14,677 nt of DNA from Verrucomicrobiota bacterium. Lineage in GTDB: Bacteria; Verrucomicrobiota; Verrucomicrobiia; Limisphaerales; UBA1100. The translations under genes and the position numbers were made by a program. This document shows, one piece after another, positions 1 through 6,744 of the stretch; the first letter of the stretch is position 1; each line of letters opens with the position of its first letter. The notes under the pieces were generated by a model. It was not told the DNA's origin. It made no database searches and saw only the letters and a program-made list of their open reading frames with translations. The DNA lies in the NCBI GenBank assembly GCA_028872645.1, contig JAPKDK010000045.1:1-14677 (forward strand), read 5' to 3'.

Positions 1-665
1 TGATTTTTCCCCACAAAAACAGCTTTTTTTAACAGGCTGCTCTCTGCTTGCGTGTATTTTTTGAGTTTTGCGTGGTTATCACAACTCCTGAAATTGCGTG
101 AGCTGTAATGAGTGACAGTGAGTGATCCTAAATCACGGACTACCAACAAGATCAGGCAACCAATGCCGTGCAGGAAAAATAGAGGGTGGCGAGCCATATA
201 TTCATTGTTCACGGTAAAGACCCCGTAAAAACAGTGATCAAGTTAGGTTGTGAAAGTGTGAAACACGTTGCAAATGGGTGTGTTGAGTGACCATAGTTGC
301 CGGCCTTTGATACTGCTACAAAGTGCGGAAACTTTTAGATTTATTGACTGCATGTATTTCAAGCTTTGACTTCCTTTAGCCTATTAATGGCTGATTTTCA
401 CTCATTCCTAATCCCTCCTGCTGGCGACCCGTAAGGGCTTAAGCCCACAATTGATTCAGATAGGGTCAAACCTTGGGGGCTTGTTACACGACTTGCAGTT
501 ATGGTTTGGTGATTAATCAAGATCGACCCCGAAACGCAAAACATCCCCTAAAACGTGGTTACTATTTTATGCAGTAACAACATAATCTGGTAACAACCGA
601 GCTAACAATTGACCGCGCGCGAAATTGGGGTACATTGAAGGAGCCGCCCAGAAGCGGCCGGATAT
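1..665. other. Long AT-rich intergenic region, no gene recognised
   Basis: No reading frame here looks like a real protein, and the composition is visibly more AT-rich than the coding DNA that follows. I see no tRNA cloverleaf, tmRNA or riboswitch motif that I can name. Structure is present: a perfect 12-bp palindrome GGGCTTAAGCCC (435-446) is framed by GACCC (426-430) and GGGTC (463-467). There is also a 10-bp palindrome TGATTAATCA (510-519), a GTGT-GAA-ACAC mini-hairpin near 263, and three spaced TAACAA words (575, 591, 603). The stretch could hold the leader of the 666 gene, an unrecognised small RNA, or the 3' flank of a gene outside the window. Confidence 0.6.
609..636 (+). promoter_or_regulatory. 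Possible sigma-70-type promoter for the SGNH-like gene
   Basis: TTGACC (609-614) matches five of six bases of the -35 consensus. It is followed after 16 bp by TACATT (631-636), which matches four of six of the -10 consensus. Transcription would start near 643, leaving a leader of roughly 23 nt before the ATG at 666. An AAGGAG word (638-643) lies too far from the start codon to act as its ribosome binding site. This is pattern matching only; such matches arise by chance and the organism's own consensus is unknown. Confidence 0.3.
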
Positions 666-1598
666 ATGCAACGCAACCTGATCATTTTGGTTTTAGGAAT
701 GCTGATCTTTAACGGTTGGCAGGAAGCCACCGCATCGCAGGCTCCGTGGCGCATGGGGTTGCGATTAAACAACCAACAGGCCCGCCGTAGCTTTGCGCTG
801 CTGCCCTTTGCGCGCGGCGCAACGATTATCCCCGTGCGGCAATGGGCACGCACGAACAATCCCGCGCTGCTTTCCACTAATCGCGCTGTATTGCCGGATA
901 CTCTTCGAGTGTTGTTTCTCGGTAACGCACTCACCGCCGGTCATAACATGCCCGAAGTGCTCACCCGCATGAGCCGAACCGGTAAACTCAAAATCAAGGC
1001 CACCATGCGCGCGCCGTACGGCTACGCCCTTGACAACCACATGGCCGATATTTCCAGTCGCACGAATATTTCGCATACCATTCAGGATCCACTTACCTTT
1101 ACCAACCGACTCACTTGGCACGCAGTCATTCTGCAGGAGCACAGCCTTGTTCCCGTGTACGGTTGGCAGCGGCTGCTCAACTCCGTACAGCGACTCGATG
1201 GAGCTGTGCGTACCGCCCGCACTCAAACGGCGCTCTTCATGCCGCAATCACGGGCGGATTCCATTTTTTCAGAAGCAGAATTTCTTGACCGCTCCGAGGG
1301 CGCCTATCGCTTGGTGGCGCAACGCAGCGGAAATCTCCCAGTCATCCCCGGCGGCCGCGCGTGGCAGATGGTGGAAATGCGAGGCGACAACAACATTCAA
1401 TTGCGCGCGCGCGGCCAGTTACCCACCGCCCATGGCGCTTATTTGAATGCCTGTGTGATGTATGCTTTTTTGACATGGCAAACTCCACTCGGCCTTTCCA
1501 ATGGCGGGCTTCACCAAATCAATGAGCGGGACGCGGAATATCTGCAGCGGATTGCGTGGGAGCTGTTTGTGTCGCGCCGTGGGGGGGTGCCGTTTTAG
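666..1598 (+). CDS. Secreted SGNH/DUF4886-like protein, catalytic residues apparently lost
   Basis: This 310-residue protein opens with a hydrophobic segment (residues 4-16) ending near ATASQA, which looks like a signal peptide, so export is expected. Residues 81-98 resemble block I of SGNH/GDSL hydrolases of the DUF4886 type (usually FIGNSLT...NMP), but here the motif is FLGNALT, with Ala88 (GCA codon) in place of the nucleophilic Ser. Residues 152-163 (HAVILQEHSLVP) match the family's LQEHS block. The C-terminal block, usually DGxHPT followed by GAYLxAC, reads RGQLPT at 249-254 and then GAYLNACVMYAF, so the Asp is Arg249 and the His is Leu252. The fold seems preserved while the whole triad is gone, suggesting a binding or structural role. 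No ribosome binding site sits close to the ATG. Its stop overlaps the stop of the convergent rlmD. The family call is moderately sure; the function is unknown. Confidence 0.72.
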   Translation: MQRNLIILVLGMLIFNGWQEATASQAPWRMGLRLNNQQARRSFALLPFARGATIIPVRQWARTNNPALLSTNRAVLPDTLRVLFLGNALTAGHNMPEVLTRMSRTGKLKIKATMRAPYGYALDNHMADISSRTNISHTIQDPLTFTNRLTWHAVILQEHSLVPVYGWQRLLNSVQRLDGAVRTARTQTALFMPQSRADSIFSEAEFLDRSEGAYRLVAQRSGNLPVIPGGRAWQMVEMRGDNNIQLRARGQLPTAHGAYLNACVMYAFLTWQTPLGLSNGGLHQINERDAEYLQRIAWELFVSRRGGVPF

Positions 1599-2746
1599 GT
1601 GCGGCGAAGGTCGGCCACGCATTCTACGTGCTGGGTTTGGGGGAACATATCCAGCGCGGTGACGCTCTTCAATTCATAGCCTTGTTCACAAAGCCACTTG
1701 AGATCACGCGCGAGCGTGGCCGGATGGCAACTCACATAAATCACCTGGCGAGGTTTGGCGTTGGCTAACATTTCTAATCCTTCTTTGTGAACCCCCTTGC
1801 GTGGAGGGTCGAGAATGAGCGTGGTGTCGTCCGCCGGAAAACGTTCGAGCATGGCGTCCATGTGTTCCTCGGTTTTACCCTGGACAAACTCGCCATTTTC
1901 AATTCCACGCGCGGCAAGATTTTTGCGCGCGGGCAGGATGCATTGTTTGTCGATGTCGATGCCCACAAATCCCTCCACCAAATCGGCCATTGAAAGGCTG
2001 AAAAACCCAATGCCGCAATAAGCGTCCACCAGATATTTTGTGGACGCATCGGCGAGGCGGCTGCGCACAGTTTCCACCAGTTTAGGCAGCAGCGAGAAGT
2101 TGTTTTGGAAAAATGAATCGGGATGCATTTCCCAGTCATCGGGCATCATCCGCAGCACGACCTTTTGCATATTGCGCGGCGGCGGATCTTCGCGCACTTG
2201 TTGCAACTGTTCATTGAGCGCTTCCTCGGCAATTTCGCAGCGTTCGAGGTCCACCACCAACCGGCTCTCCGCGCGCAGGAAACCGTAGATGGCTTTTTGC
2301 TGAAACTTATCCCATTGGCGGCGGATCATAATGCGGTTGCGGTAGCCGTATGGGGAAGGGCAGGGGATGAGCTCACCCACCACCTCGGGGGCAAATCCAC
2401 CGACGCGTGCGAAGATATTGCGCACTTGCTCCAGCTTGATGCGTCCCTGCGCCTCATAATCGATGTGCTGATATTGGCACCCGCCACATTCGCCAAAATA
2501 TTGGCACTTGGGATCCACGCGATCGGGCGAGGGGGTGATGACTTGCAGCAATCGCGCGCGGGCAAAATCGCTTTTGCGCTCAGTGATTTCCACCAACGCC
2601 ACTTCGCCGACAATCACAAAAGGCACGAACACAACAAATCCGTCCACCTTGCCGACCCCATCACCACCAAAAGCCATGTCGGCAATTTCCACTTCCAGCC
2701 GGTCACCGACATTGAACGAAACCAAATTTTCAACTGTCTCCTCCAT
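1595..2746 (-). CDS. rlmD: 23S rRNA (uracil-C5)-methyltransferase, RumA/RlmD family
   Basis: This enzyme should transfer a methyl group from S-adenosylmethionine to C5 of a uridine in rRNA in the cytoplasm. The 383-residue protein has an N-terminal TRAM-type OB domain (about 10-70). An iron-sulfur ligand set follows: Cys81-X5-Cys87-X2-Cys90, with Cys170 as the likely fourth ligand. The Rossmann methyltransferase domain carries FQNN (213-216), the SAM loop DAYCGIGFFS (241-250), DPPR (313-316), the nucleophile Cys340 in SCHPATLARD, and Glu375 in the HVEC motif as probable general base. All catalytic residues are present. The target (U1939, U747 or both in E. coli numbering) cannot be read from sequence, so the symbol marks the family rather than a proven site. 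Its ATG overlaps the stop of the upstream DUF3500 gene (TAATG), so the two are probably translated from one message. Confidence 0.93.
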   Translation of the reverse strand: MEETVENLVSFNVGDRLEVEIADMAFGGDGVGKVDGFVVFVPFVIVGEVALVEITERKSDFARARLLQVITPSPDRVDPKCQYFGECGGCQYQHIDYEAQGRIKLEQVRNIFARVGGFAPEVVGELIPCPSPYGYRNRIMIRRQWDKFQQKAIYGFLRAESRLVVDLERCEIAEEALNEQLQQVREDPPPRNMQKVVLRMMPDDWEMHPDSFFQNNFSLLPKLVETVRSRLADASTKYLVDAYCGIGFFSLSMADLVEGFVGIDIDKQCILPARKNLAARGIENGEFVQGKTEEHMDAMLERFPADDTTLILDPPRKGVHKEGLEMLANAKPRQVIYVSCHPATLARDLKWLCEQGYELKSVTALDMFPQTQHVECVADLRRT

Positions 2747-3777
2747 TAATGATTTTCCCTAACGTGTTCGCGCAGTAGATCACGGCCGAAATCGCCTTTG
2801 AAATCGCGCCATGTGGCATGTACGTGATTGGCGCCATTTTGTGTGTTGGCGTATTCCAATAAAAAGCTGGGGCCTTGCACCCGATAGTAGTGCGGCTCAA
2901 ACTGTTTCGTGCTGCCGGCCCATGCGAAGCGAATCGTTGCCAATCCGCCCTTTTCAATTTTTGCCCAGTCTTCTTTCGCCACGACGGCGCGATGGCGATC
3001 AATATATTCCTTAATTAACGCGATCATCAGCTTCTGGTTGGCCTTACTTAACTCGCTATACGCAACGCCGGTTTGCTCCAATGCCTTGGCGGTTGGCAGG
3101 GCGGCGGTGAGGATATCAAGAGGTGCCTTGTCGGCGATCACGGCCATCTTCTTTTGCTTTTCACCTAAAGAGAGCCGCAGTTTGCGGGCAAGATTTTCCT
3201 CGACCTTTAACGCCATCAACCGTCGTCCCGGGCCAAAATCACAAACCGCCGGATTGCTGCCCCAAAAGGAAGGCACACCCGTCAACTTGCCGTTCACGAT
3301 CGTATAATTCAGCGAAAGATGATGCCCTTCGAAGCGCCATCCCCATGCGCCCTTGAGACCGGGTTTGCCAAACACCAGCACATGATACGCCTCCGAGTCG
3401 CGCACAAATCGCCGTCCCTTGCCTTCCAAAACATAAAGGATGTCTTCGAGAAACATAATGTTGCGAACCTTTGTGTGGCCGCCTTCGCTGAGTACGGTCT
3501 TGAGGAGCGCGTGGGTCAACTTGCGTTGAGGGCCGGTCATCTCCTTGATTTGCAATCCTTTGCGATGGCCGCCCTTGAGCATTTCCGCAGGGATAAAATG
3601 CCAGTACGTCCGTGCATCACCATCAAAAGTGAAGGTTGCCTTTAGCTTTTGCTTTTCATTGAGGCTGGCAAGCAGGGCATTGGCGGCTTGGGCCATATCC
3701 ATAGATACGCTTGCGGCTCGCGTGTTCGAGACTAAAAATATAGCGGTAACGAGGCCAAAGAGTTTTGCGAATTTCAT
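2746..3777 (-). CDS. Secreted DUF3500-family protein
   Basis: The product resembles the DUF3500 family, whose biochemical role is not established. I place the start at the ATG at 3777 (343 residues) rather than the in-frame ATG 48 nt upstream. From 3777 the protein begins with a clean signal peptide (a Lys-containing start, a hydrophobic core GLVTAIFLV, and a cleavage-like NTRAA near residue 22), whereas the longer form adds a polar run ahead of it. Family-like blocks include WHFIP (59-63), GWRFEGHHLSLNYT (146-159), YYRVQGP (297-303) and a histidine- and asparagine-rich EYANTQNGANHVHATWRD (308-325). The clustered His residues could bind metal or ligand, but that is inference. The pairing with rlmD looks like operon convenience rather than shared function. 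Confidence 0.85.
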   Translation of the reverse strand: MKFAKLFGLVTAIFLVSNTRAASVSMDMAQAANALLASLNEKQKLKATFTFDGDARTYWHFIPAEMLKGGHRKGLQIKEMTGPQRKLTHALLKTVLSEGGHTKVRNIMFLEDILYVLEGKGRRFVRDSEAYHVLVFGKPGLKGAWGWRFEGHHLSLNYTIVNGKLTGVPSFWGSNPAVCDFGPGRRLMALKVEENLARKLRLSLGEKQKKMAVIADKAPLDILTAALPTAKALEQTGVAYSELSKANQKLMIALIKEYIDRHRAVVAKEDWAKIEKGGLATIRFAWAGSTKQFEPHYYRVQGPSFLLEYANTQNGANHVHATWRDFKGDFGRDLLREHVRENH

Positions 3778-3786
3778 GGGCCGCCT

Positions 3787-3814
3787 ATTGTCACCATGGG
3801 GCCGGGAATGACAA
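3787..3814 (-). promoter_or_regulatory. Candidate promoter/operator in the divergent gap
   Basis: Read on the minus strand, TTGTCA (3814-3809) matches five of six bases of the -35 consensus. After 16 bp it is followed by GACAAT (3792-3787), which matches four of six of the -10 consensus. Transcription would then begin only a few bases before the ATG at 3777, implying a very short or absent leader. The same bases form a 6-bp inverted repeat, TTGTCA (3788-3793) and TGACAA (3809-3814), centred in the 78-nt gap between divergent genes, so a regulator site is an alternative reading. The evidence is pattern matching only. Confidence 0.3.
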
Positions 3815-3855
3815 GCAGATTGCACCCGAGCGTTCCAACCGCTAGGGTTTGCCGC

Positions 3856-4638
3856 GTGAAATTGCTATTCATCGGTGATATTGTCGGCAAACCTGGTCGC
3901 CATGCTGTGCGTGGATTAGTGCCCAGGCTGCGCGACCGCCACCGGCTCGATCTGGTCATTGCCAATGGGGAGAACGCCGTGGGCGGCAGCGGCATCAATC
4001 GTGAGAAGGCGTCCGAAATTTTTGATGCGGGCGTGGACATTATGACTTGTGGTGACCATCTTTGGGATCAGCGCGAGGTGATCGAGTTGCTCGACAGCGA
4101 GCCGCGTTTTGTGCGCCCGACAAATTATCCGGCCGGCACGCCGGGGCAGGGCAGCACATTGTTTGAACGTGCCGGACTGCCCTCCGTGGGGATTATCAAC
4201 GCTCAGGGGCGCACGTTCATGCGTGGCGAAATGGAAAACCCATTTCGCATGGTGGCGGAGGAAGTGAAAAAGCTGGCTCCGCTCGCGCCAGTTATTTTTG
4301 TGGATTTTCATGCGGAAGCGACCAGTGAAAAGATTGCAATGGGCCGCATGCTGGATGGCGATGTGAGCGCGGTGGTGGGCACGCACACGCACGTGCAAAC
4401 GGCGGATGAAACTATTTTTCCCGGCGGCACGGCGTTTCTGTGTGATGCGGGATTCACAGGGCCGCATGATGGCGTGATCGGCCGCGAATGGGAACCGGTG
4501 GTGAACCGTTTTCTCACCAGCCAACCGCATCGTTTTCCGGTGGCCAAAGGACGGGTATTGTTGCAAGGCGTGATTATTGAAATCGATGGAGCCACGGGCA
4601 AAGCCATTGCGATCGAACGCGTCAGCGAAGCGCTTTAG
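3856..4638 (+). CDS. ymdB: YmdB-like (TIGR00282) metallophosphoesterase
   Basis: The protein belongs to the YmdB/TIGR00282 family; the Bacillus subtilis member hydrolyses 2',3'-cyclic nucleotides and affects RNA turnover and developmental choices. I choose the GTG at 3856 (260 residues) because the family always begins at this KLLFIGDIVGKPGR motif. The in-frame ATG at 3796 would add 20 unconserved residues reaching into the divergent promoter gap. Two-metal-site residues are visible: Asp8, Glu39 and Asn40 (NGEN), His68 (CGDHLWD), His152 (DFHAE), and His177 and His179 (GTHTH). Position 67 is Asp, where the family commonly has Asn. The gene opens the plus-strand run, with yicC 65 nt downstream; the pair may reflect a shared role in RNA metabolism. 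No Shine-Dalgarno sequence is evident. Confidence 0.88.
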   Translation: MKLLFIGDIVGKPGRHAVRGLVPRLRDRHRLDLVIANGENAVGGSGINREKASEIFDAGVDIMTCGDHLWDQREVIELLDSEPRFVRPTNYPAGTPGQGSTLFERAGLPSVGIINAQGRTFMRGEMENPFRMVAEEVKKLAPLAPVIFVDFHAEATSEKIAMGRMLDGDVSAVVGTHTHVQTADETIFPGGTAFLCDAGFTGPHDGVIGREWEPVVNRFLTSQPHRFPVAKGRVLLQGVIIEIDGATGKAIAIERVSEAL

Positions 4639-4703
4639 TTTGTGTCACACCACCACGTTCCGTGCTTCTATATGAACCGGTTTTCTGTCACACTTTTCTG
4701 CCC

Positions 4704-5582
4704 ATGAAATCAATGACCGGCTACGGCCGCGGCGAGGCGGCGCGCAATGGTGTCAAACTAACAGTTGAAATCAGCACGGTGAACCGCAAGCAGGCGGAAC
4801 TATCGTTGTATCTCCCCCGTGAGTTAGACGCGCTGGAAAGCCGGGCGCGCGATGAAATCAATGCGCGGATTTCGCGCGGCCGGATTGTGGCGCGCGTGGG
4901 GTTGTCCGCCACTAATGGGGATGGATCTGGTGTGAAACTCGATGCCGACCTCGCCAAGCGGTATGCGCGCGAATATCGTAAGTTGGCCAAGGAGCTTAAG
5001 TTGAAGGACGACTTGGGGATCGATACTATTTTGCGCGCGCCCGGAGTGTTGAAACAGACTGATGAGGGGTTGGATGTGGAAAGTTTGTGGTCGACACTGC
5101 GTAAGTCAATCCGCGATGCGCTTGGGGAATTGTTGACGATGCGCACGTGCGAGGGAGGAAATTTAAAAAAGGATTTACAGCAACGCATTGGCACGATGCA
5201 AAAGGCGGTGAAGAAGATTTCGAAGCTTGCCCCCTCCACTGTGAAGCGGCATCGCGAGCAGTTGCACGAACGTCTGGTCGCCGCCGGGTTGGAGTTAGGC
5301 AAGGGCGATGATGAGCGCTTGCTGAAAGAAGCGGCGATGTTCGCCGACCGCATCGACATTACCGAGGAACTTACGCGGCTGGAAAGCCACTTTGGACAAT
5401 TCACCGATTGCGCAAAAGCGAAGGGGCCTGTCGGTCGCACTTTGGATTTTCTTTCACAGGAAATGAACCGCGAGATTAACACCATCGGCTCGAAGGCAAA
5501 CGACGCATCTGTTTCACGGTTGGTGGTCACGCTCAAAAGCGAGTTGGAAAAATTTCGCGAGCAAGTTCAAAACGTGGAGTGA
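4704..5582 (+). CDS. yicC: YicC/YloC-family endoribonuclease
   Basis: This is the YicC family, shown in E. coli and B. subtilis to be an endoribonuclease acting on RNA, including small RNAs. The ATG at 4704 gives 292 residues, the usual family length, and the canonical first residues MKSMTGYGRGEA. An in-frame start at 4662 would only add 14 unconserved residues. The N-terminal domain runs to about 155. The C-terminal DUF1732 domain shows the hallmark FADRIDITEELTRLESH (213-229) and RTLDFLSQEMNREINT (245-260), followed by IGSKAND. The order yicC-gmk is conserved in many bacteria. The stop overlaps the gmk start (TGATG). There is no purine-rich ribosome binding site before the ATG, only a pyrimidine-rich stretch. 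An 8-bp direct repeat TGTCACAC (4643-4650, 4686-4693) lies in the upstream gap. Confidence 0.93.
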   Translation: MKSMTGYGRGEAARNGVKLTVEISTVNRKQAELSLYLPRELDALESRARDEINARISRGRIVARVGLSATNGDGSGVKLDADLAKRYAREYRKLAKELKLKDDLGIDTILRAPGVLKQTDEGLDVESLWSTLRKSIRDALGELLTMRTCEGGNLKKDLQQRIGTMQKAVKKISKLAPSTVKRHREQLHERLVAAGLELGKGDDERLLKEAAMFADRIDITEELTRLESHFGQFTDCAKAKGPVGRTLDFLSQEMNREINTIGSKANDASVSRLVVTLKSELEKFREQVQNVE

Positions 5583-6172
5583 TGGCGGCCGACACTCAAC
5601 CGGTGCTGCTCGTGCTCTCCGGCCCGTCGGGAGTGGGGAAAACCACAGTGGCACAACGATTGCTGGCCAACAACGAATCACTCACCCGAGTGGTCACCTG
5701 CACCACCCGCGCCCCGCGCGAAGACGAGGTGGACGGCGAGGCCTATCATTTTTTGAGTGTAGAGGAATTCGAGCGTCGCGTGGCGGCCGCTGAGTTTTTA
5801 GAGCACGCCGAAGTTTACGGCCAAGGCTACGGCACCATGAAATTCGCCGTGACTGAGGCCTTGGCGGCGGGGCAAGATGTGATAGTGGTGAATGACGTGC
5901 AGGGCGCGCTGGCTTTTACCGGTATGGCTCGAAAAGACTCGGCGTTAGCAAAAGCATTGACTACCGTTTTTATTGTGGCTGAAAATGCGACAACGTTGCG
6001 GGCGCGGCTGGAATCGCGCGGCGAGGATACGCCGGAGGTGGTTGCCAAACGGCTTGCAGTTGCGGAAGCGGAGATGGCACAGCAGGGCAAATTTGATCAC
6101 GTGGTGGTGAGCGGCACACGCGCGGCGGATGCGCGCGCATTGCAGGATATTTACACGATTGCAAAAAACTAA
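5582..6172 (+). CDS. gmk: Guanylate kinase
   Basis: Gmk phosphorylates GMP to GDP with ATP in the cytoplasm, an essential step in GTP and dGTP supply. From the ATG at 5582 the protein has 196 residues, close to the usual ~205. The Walker A loop is GPSGVGKT (14-21). The GMP-binding segment includes TRAPREDEVDGEAYHF (42-57) and the YGT motif at 83-85. Asp105 sits in the NDVQGA motif that replaces the usual IDWQGA, and the lid helix follows (RLESRGEDTPEVVAKRL, 142-158). A GTG at 5579, immediately before the ATG, is an alternative start that would overlap yicC by 4 nt; the ATG overlaps it by 1 nt. The stop overlaps the coaC ATG (TAATG). The omega-subunit gene rpoZ, which often follows gmk, is absent. 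Confidence 0.95.
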   Translation: MAADTQPVLLVLSGPSGVGKTTVAQRLLANNESLTRVVTCTTRAPREDEVDGEAYHFLSVEEFERRVAAAEFLEHAEVYGQGYGTMKFAVTEALAAGQDVIVVNDVQGALAFTGMARKDSALAKALTTVFIVAENATTLRARLESRGEDTPEVVAKRLAVAEAEMAQQGKFDHVVVSGTRAADARALQDIYTIAKN

Positions 6173-6729
6173 TGGCTGAAACCAAAATCATTGTGCTGGG
6201 AGTGACCGGCTCTATCGCCGCTCACAAGGCGGTTGATGTGTGCAGTTTGCTCGCGAAATCCGGGGCGAGTGTGCAAGTGGTGATGACGCGCGACGCGCAG
6301 GAATTCGTGACGCCGCTTCCGTTCAAAACACTCTCGCGCAATCCCGTGATCACCAGCCTTTATGATGAAGAGGATGGGTGGCGACCCACGCACATTCGGC
6401 TGGCGGATGAGGCGGCTTTGTTGCTCATCGCCCCCGCCACAGCCAACAGCCTCGCCAAGCTTGCTCACGGACTGGCAGACGATGCACTGGGCTGTATTGC
6501 GCTGGCGTTGAATCCCGATGCAAAAATGATGATTGCCCCGGCGATGAATGGAAAAATGTGGAGCCATCCCGCCACGCAGGCAAATGTGGCGTTACTGCGA
6601 AAACGCGGCGCGCAATTCATTGGTCCGGCTGAAGGCGATCTCGCCTGTGGCTATGAAGGCTTTGGAAGACTAGAACCCGTCGAGGCCATCGTGGAAGCGG
6701 CCTTGCAGTCGGTGGGGCTCTCGTCGTAA
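6172..6729 (+). CDS. coaC: Phosphopantothenoylcysteine decarboxylase (CoaC-only flavoprotein)
   Basis: CoaC uses FMN to decarboxylate 4'-phosphopantothenoylcysteine to 4'-phosphopantetheine in coenzyme A synthesis. The 185-residue protein is the CoaC half of the usual ~400-residue CoaBC fusion. It has the FMN-binding GVTGSIAAHKA (10-20), catalytic His74 in THIRLADEA, APATANSLAK (87-96), the PAMN motif (123-126) and the substrate-loop Cys159 in DLACGYEGFGR. It ends right after this domain with a clean TAA, and the next gene is unrelated, so the CoaB synthetase is not fused or adjacent here. An EpiD-like peptide decarboxylase is unlikely given the neighbours and the typical Dfp motifs. The start overlaps the gmk stop by 1 nt; no Shine-Dalgarno sequence is visible. 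Confidence 0.9.
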   Translation: MAETKIIVLGVTGSIAAHKAVDVCSLLAKSGASVQVVMTRDAQEFVTPLPFKTLSRNPVITSLYDEEDGWRPTHIRLADEAALLLIAPATANSLAKLAHGLADDALGCIALALNPDAKMMIAPAMNGKMWSHPATQANVALLRKRGAQFIGPAEGDLACGYEGFGRLEPVEAIVEAALQSVGLSS

Positions 6730-6744
6730 AACCTCCGTTTCCGA

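Noticed and set aside
1..45. Possible rho-independent terminator around the T-run near 24-31
   Set aside because: The T-run is not preceded by a convincing GC-rich stem; only a weak CAGC/GCTG pairing spans it.
70..90. DnaA-box-like word TTATCACAA and a possible replication origin
   Set aside because: It differs from the consensus TTATNCACA, and I saw no further boxes or adjacent origin genes.
2123..2749. A 208-codon plus-strand frame opposite rlmD
   Set aside because: RlmD on the minus strand has its complete iron-sulfur and catalytic set. The opposite frame has no recognisable motif.
3778..3825. Longer form of the DUF3500 protein starting at 3825
   Set aside because: It would put about 16 polar residues in front of a well-formed signal peptide and would overlap the divergent promoter gap. 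The ATG at 3777 is the better start.
3796..3855. Longer form of the YmdB-like protein starting at ATG 3796
   Set aside because: The first 20 residues are unlike the family, whose members begin at the KLLFIGDIVG strand. The GTG at 3856 fits exactly.
4643..4693. Direct repeat TGTCACAC in the ymdB-yicC gap
   Set aside because: Two 8-bp copies 43 nt apart, without symmetry or a nearby promoter, are too little to call a regulator site; they are only mentioned under yicC.
4721..5536. A 271-codon minus-strand frame antisense to yicC
   Set aside because: The plus strand encodes a full-length, well-conserved YicC. The antisense product is Ser/Arg-rich and shows no family motif.
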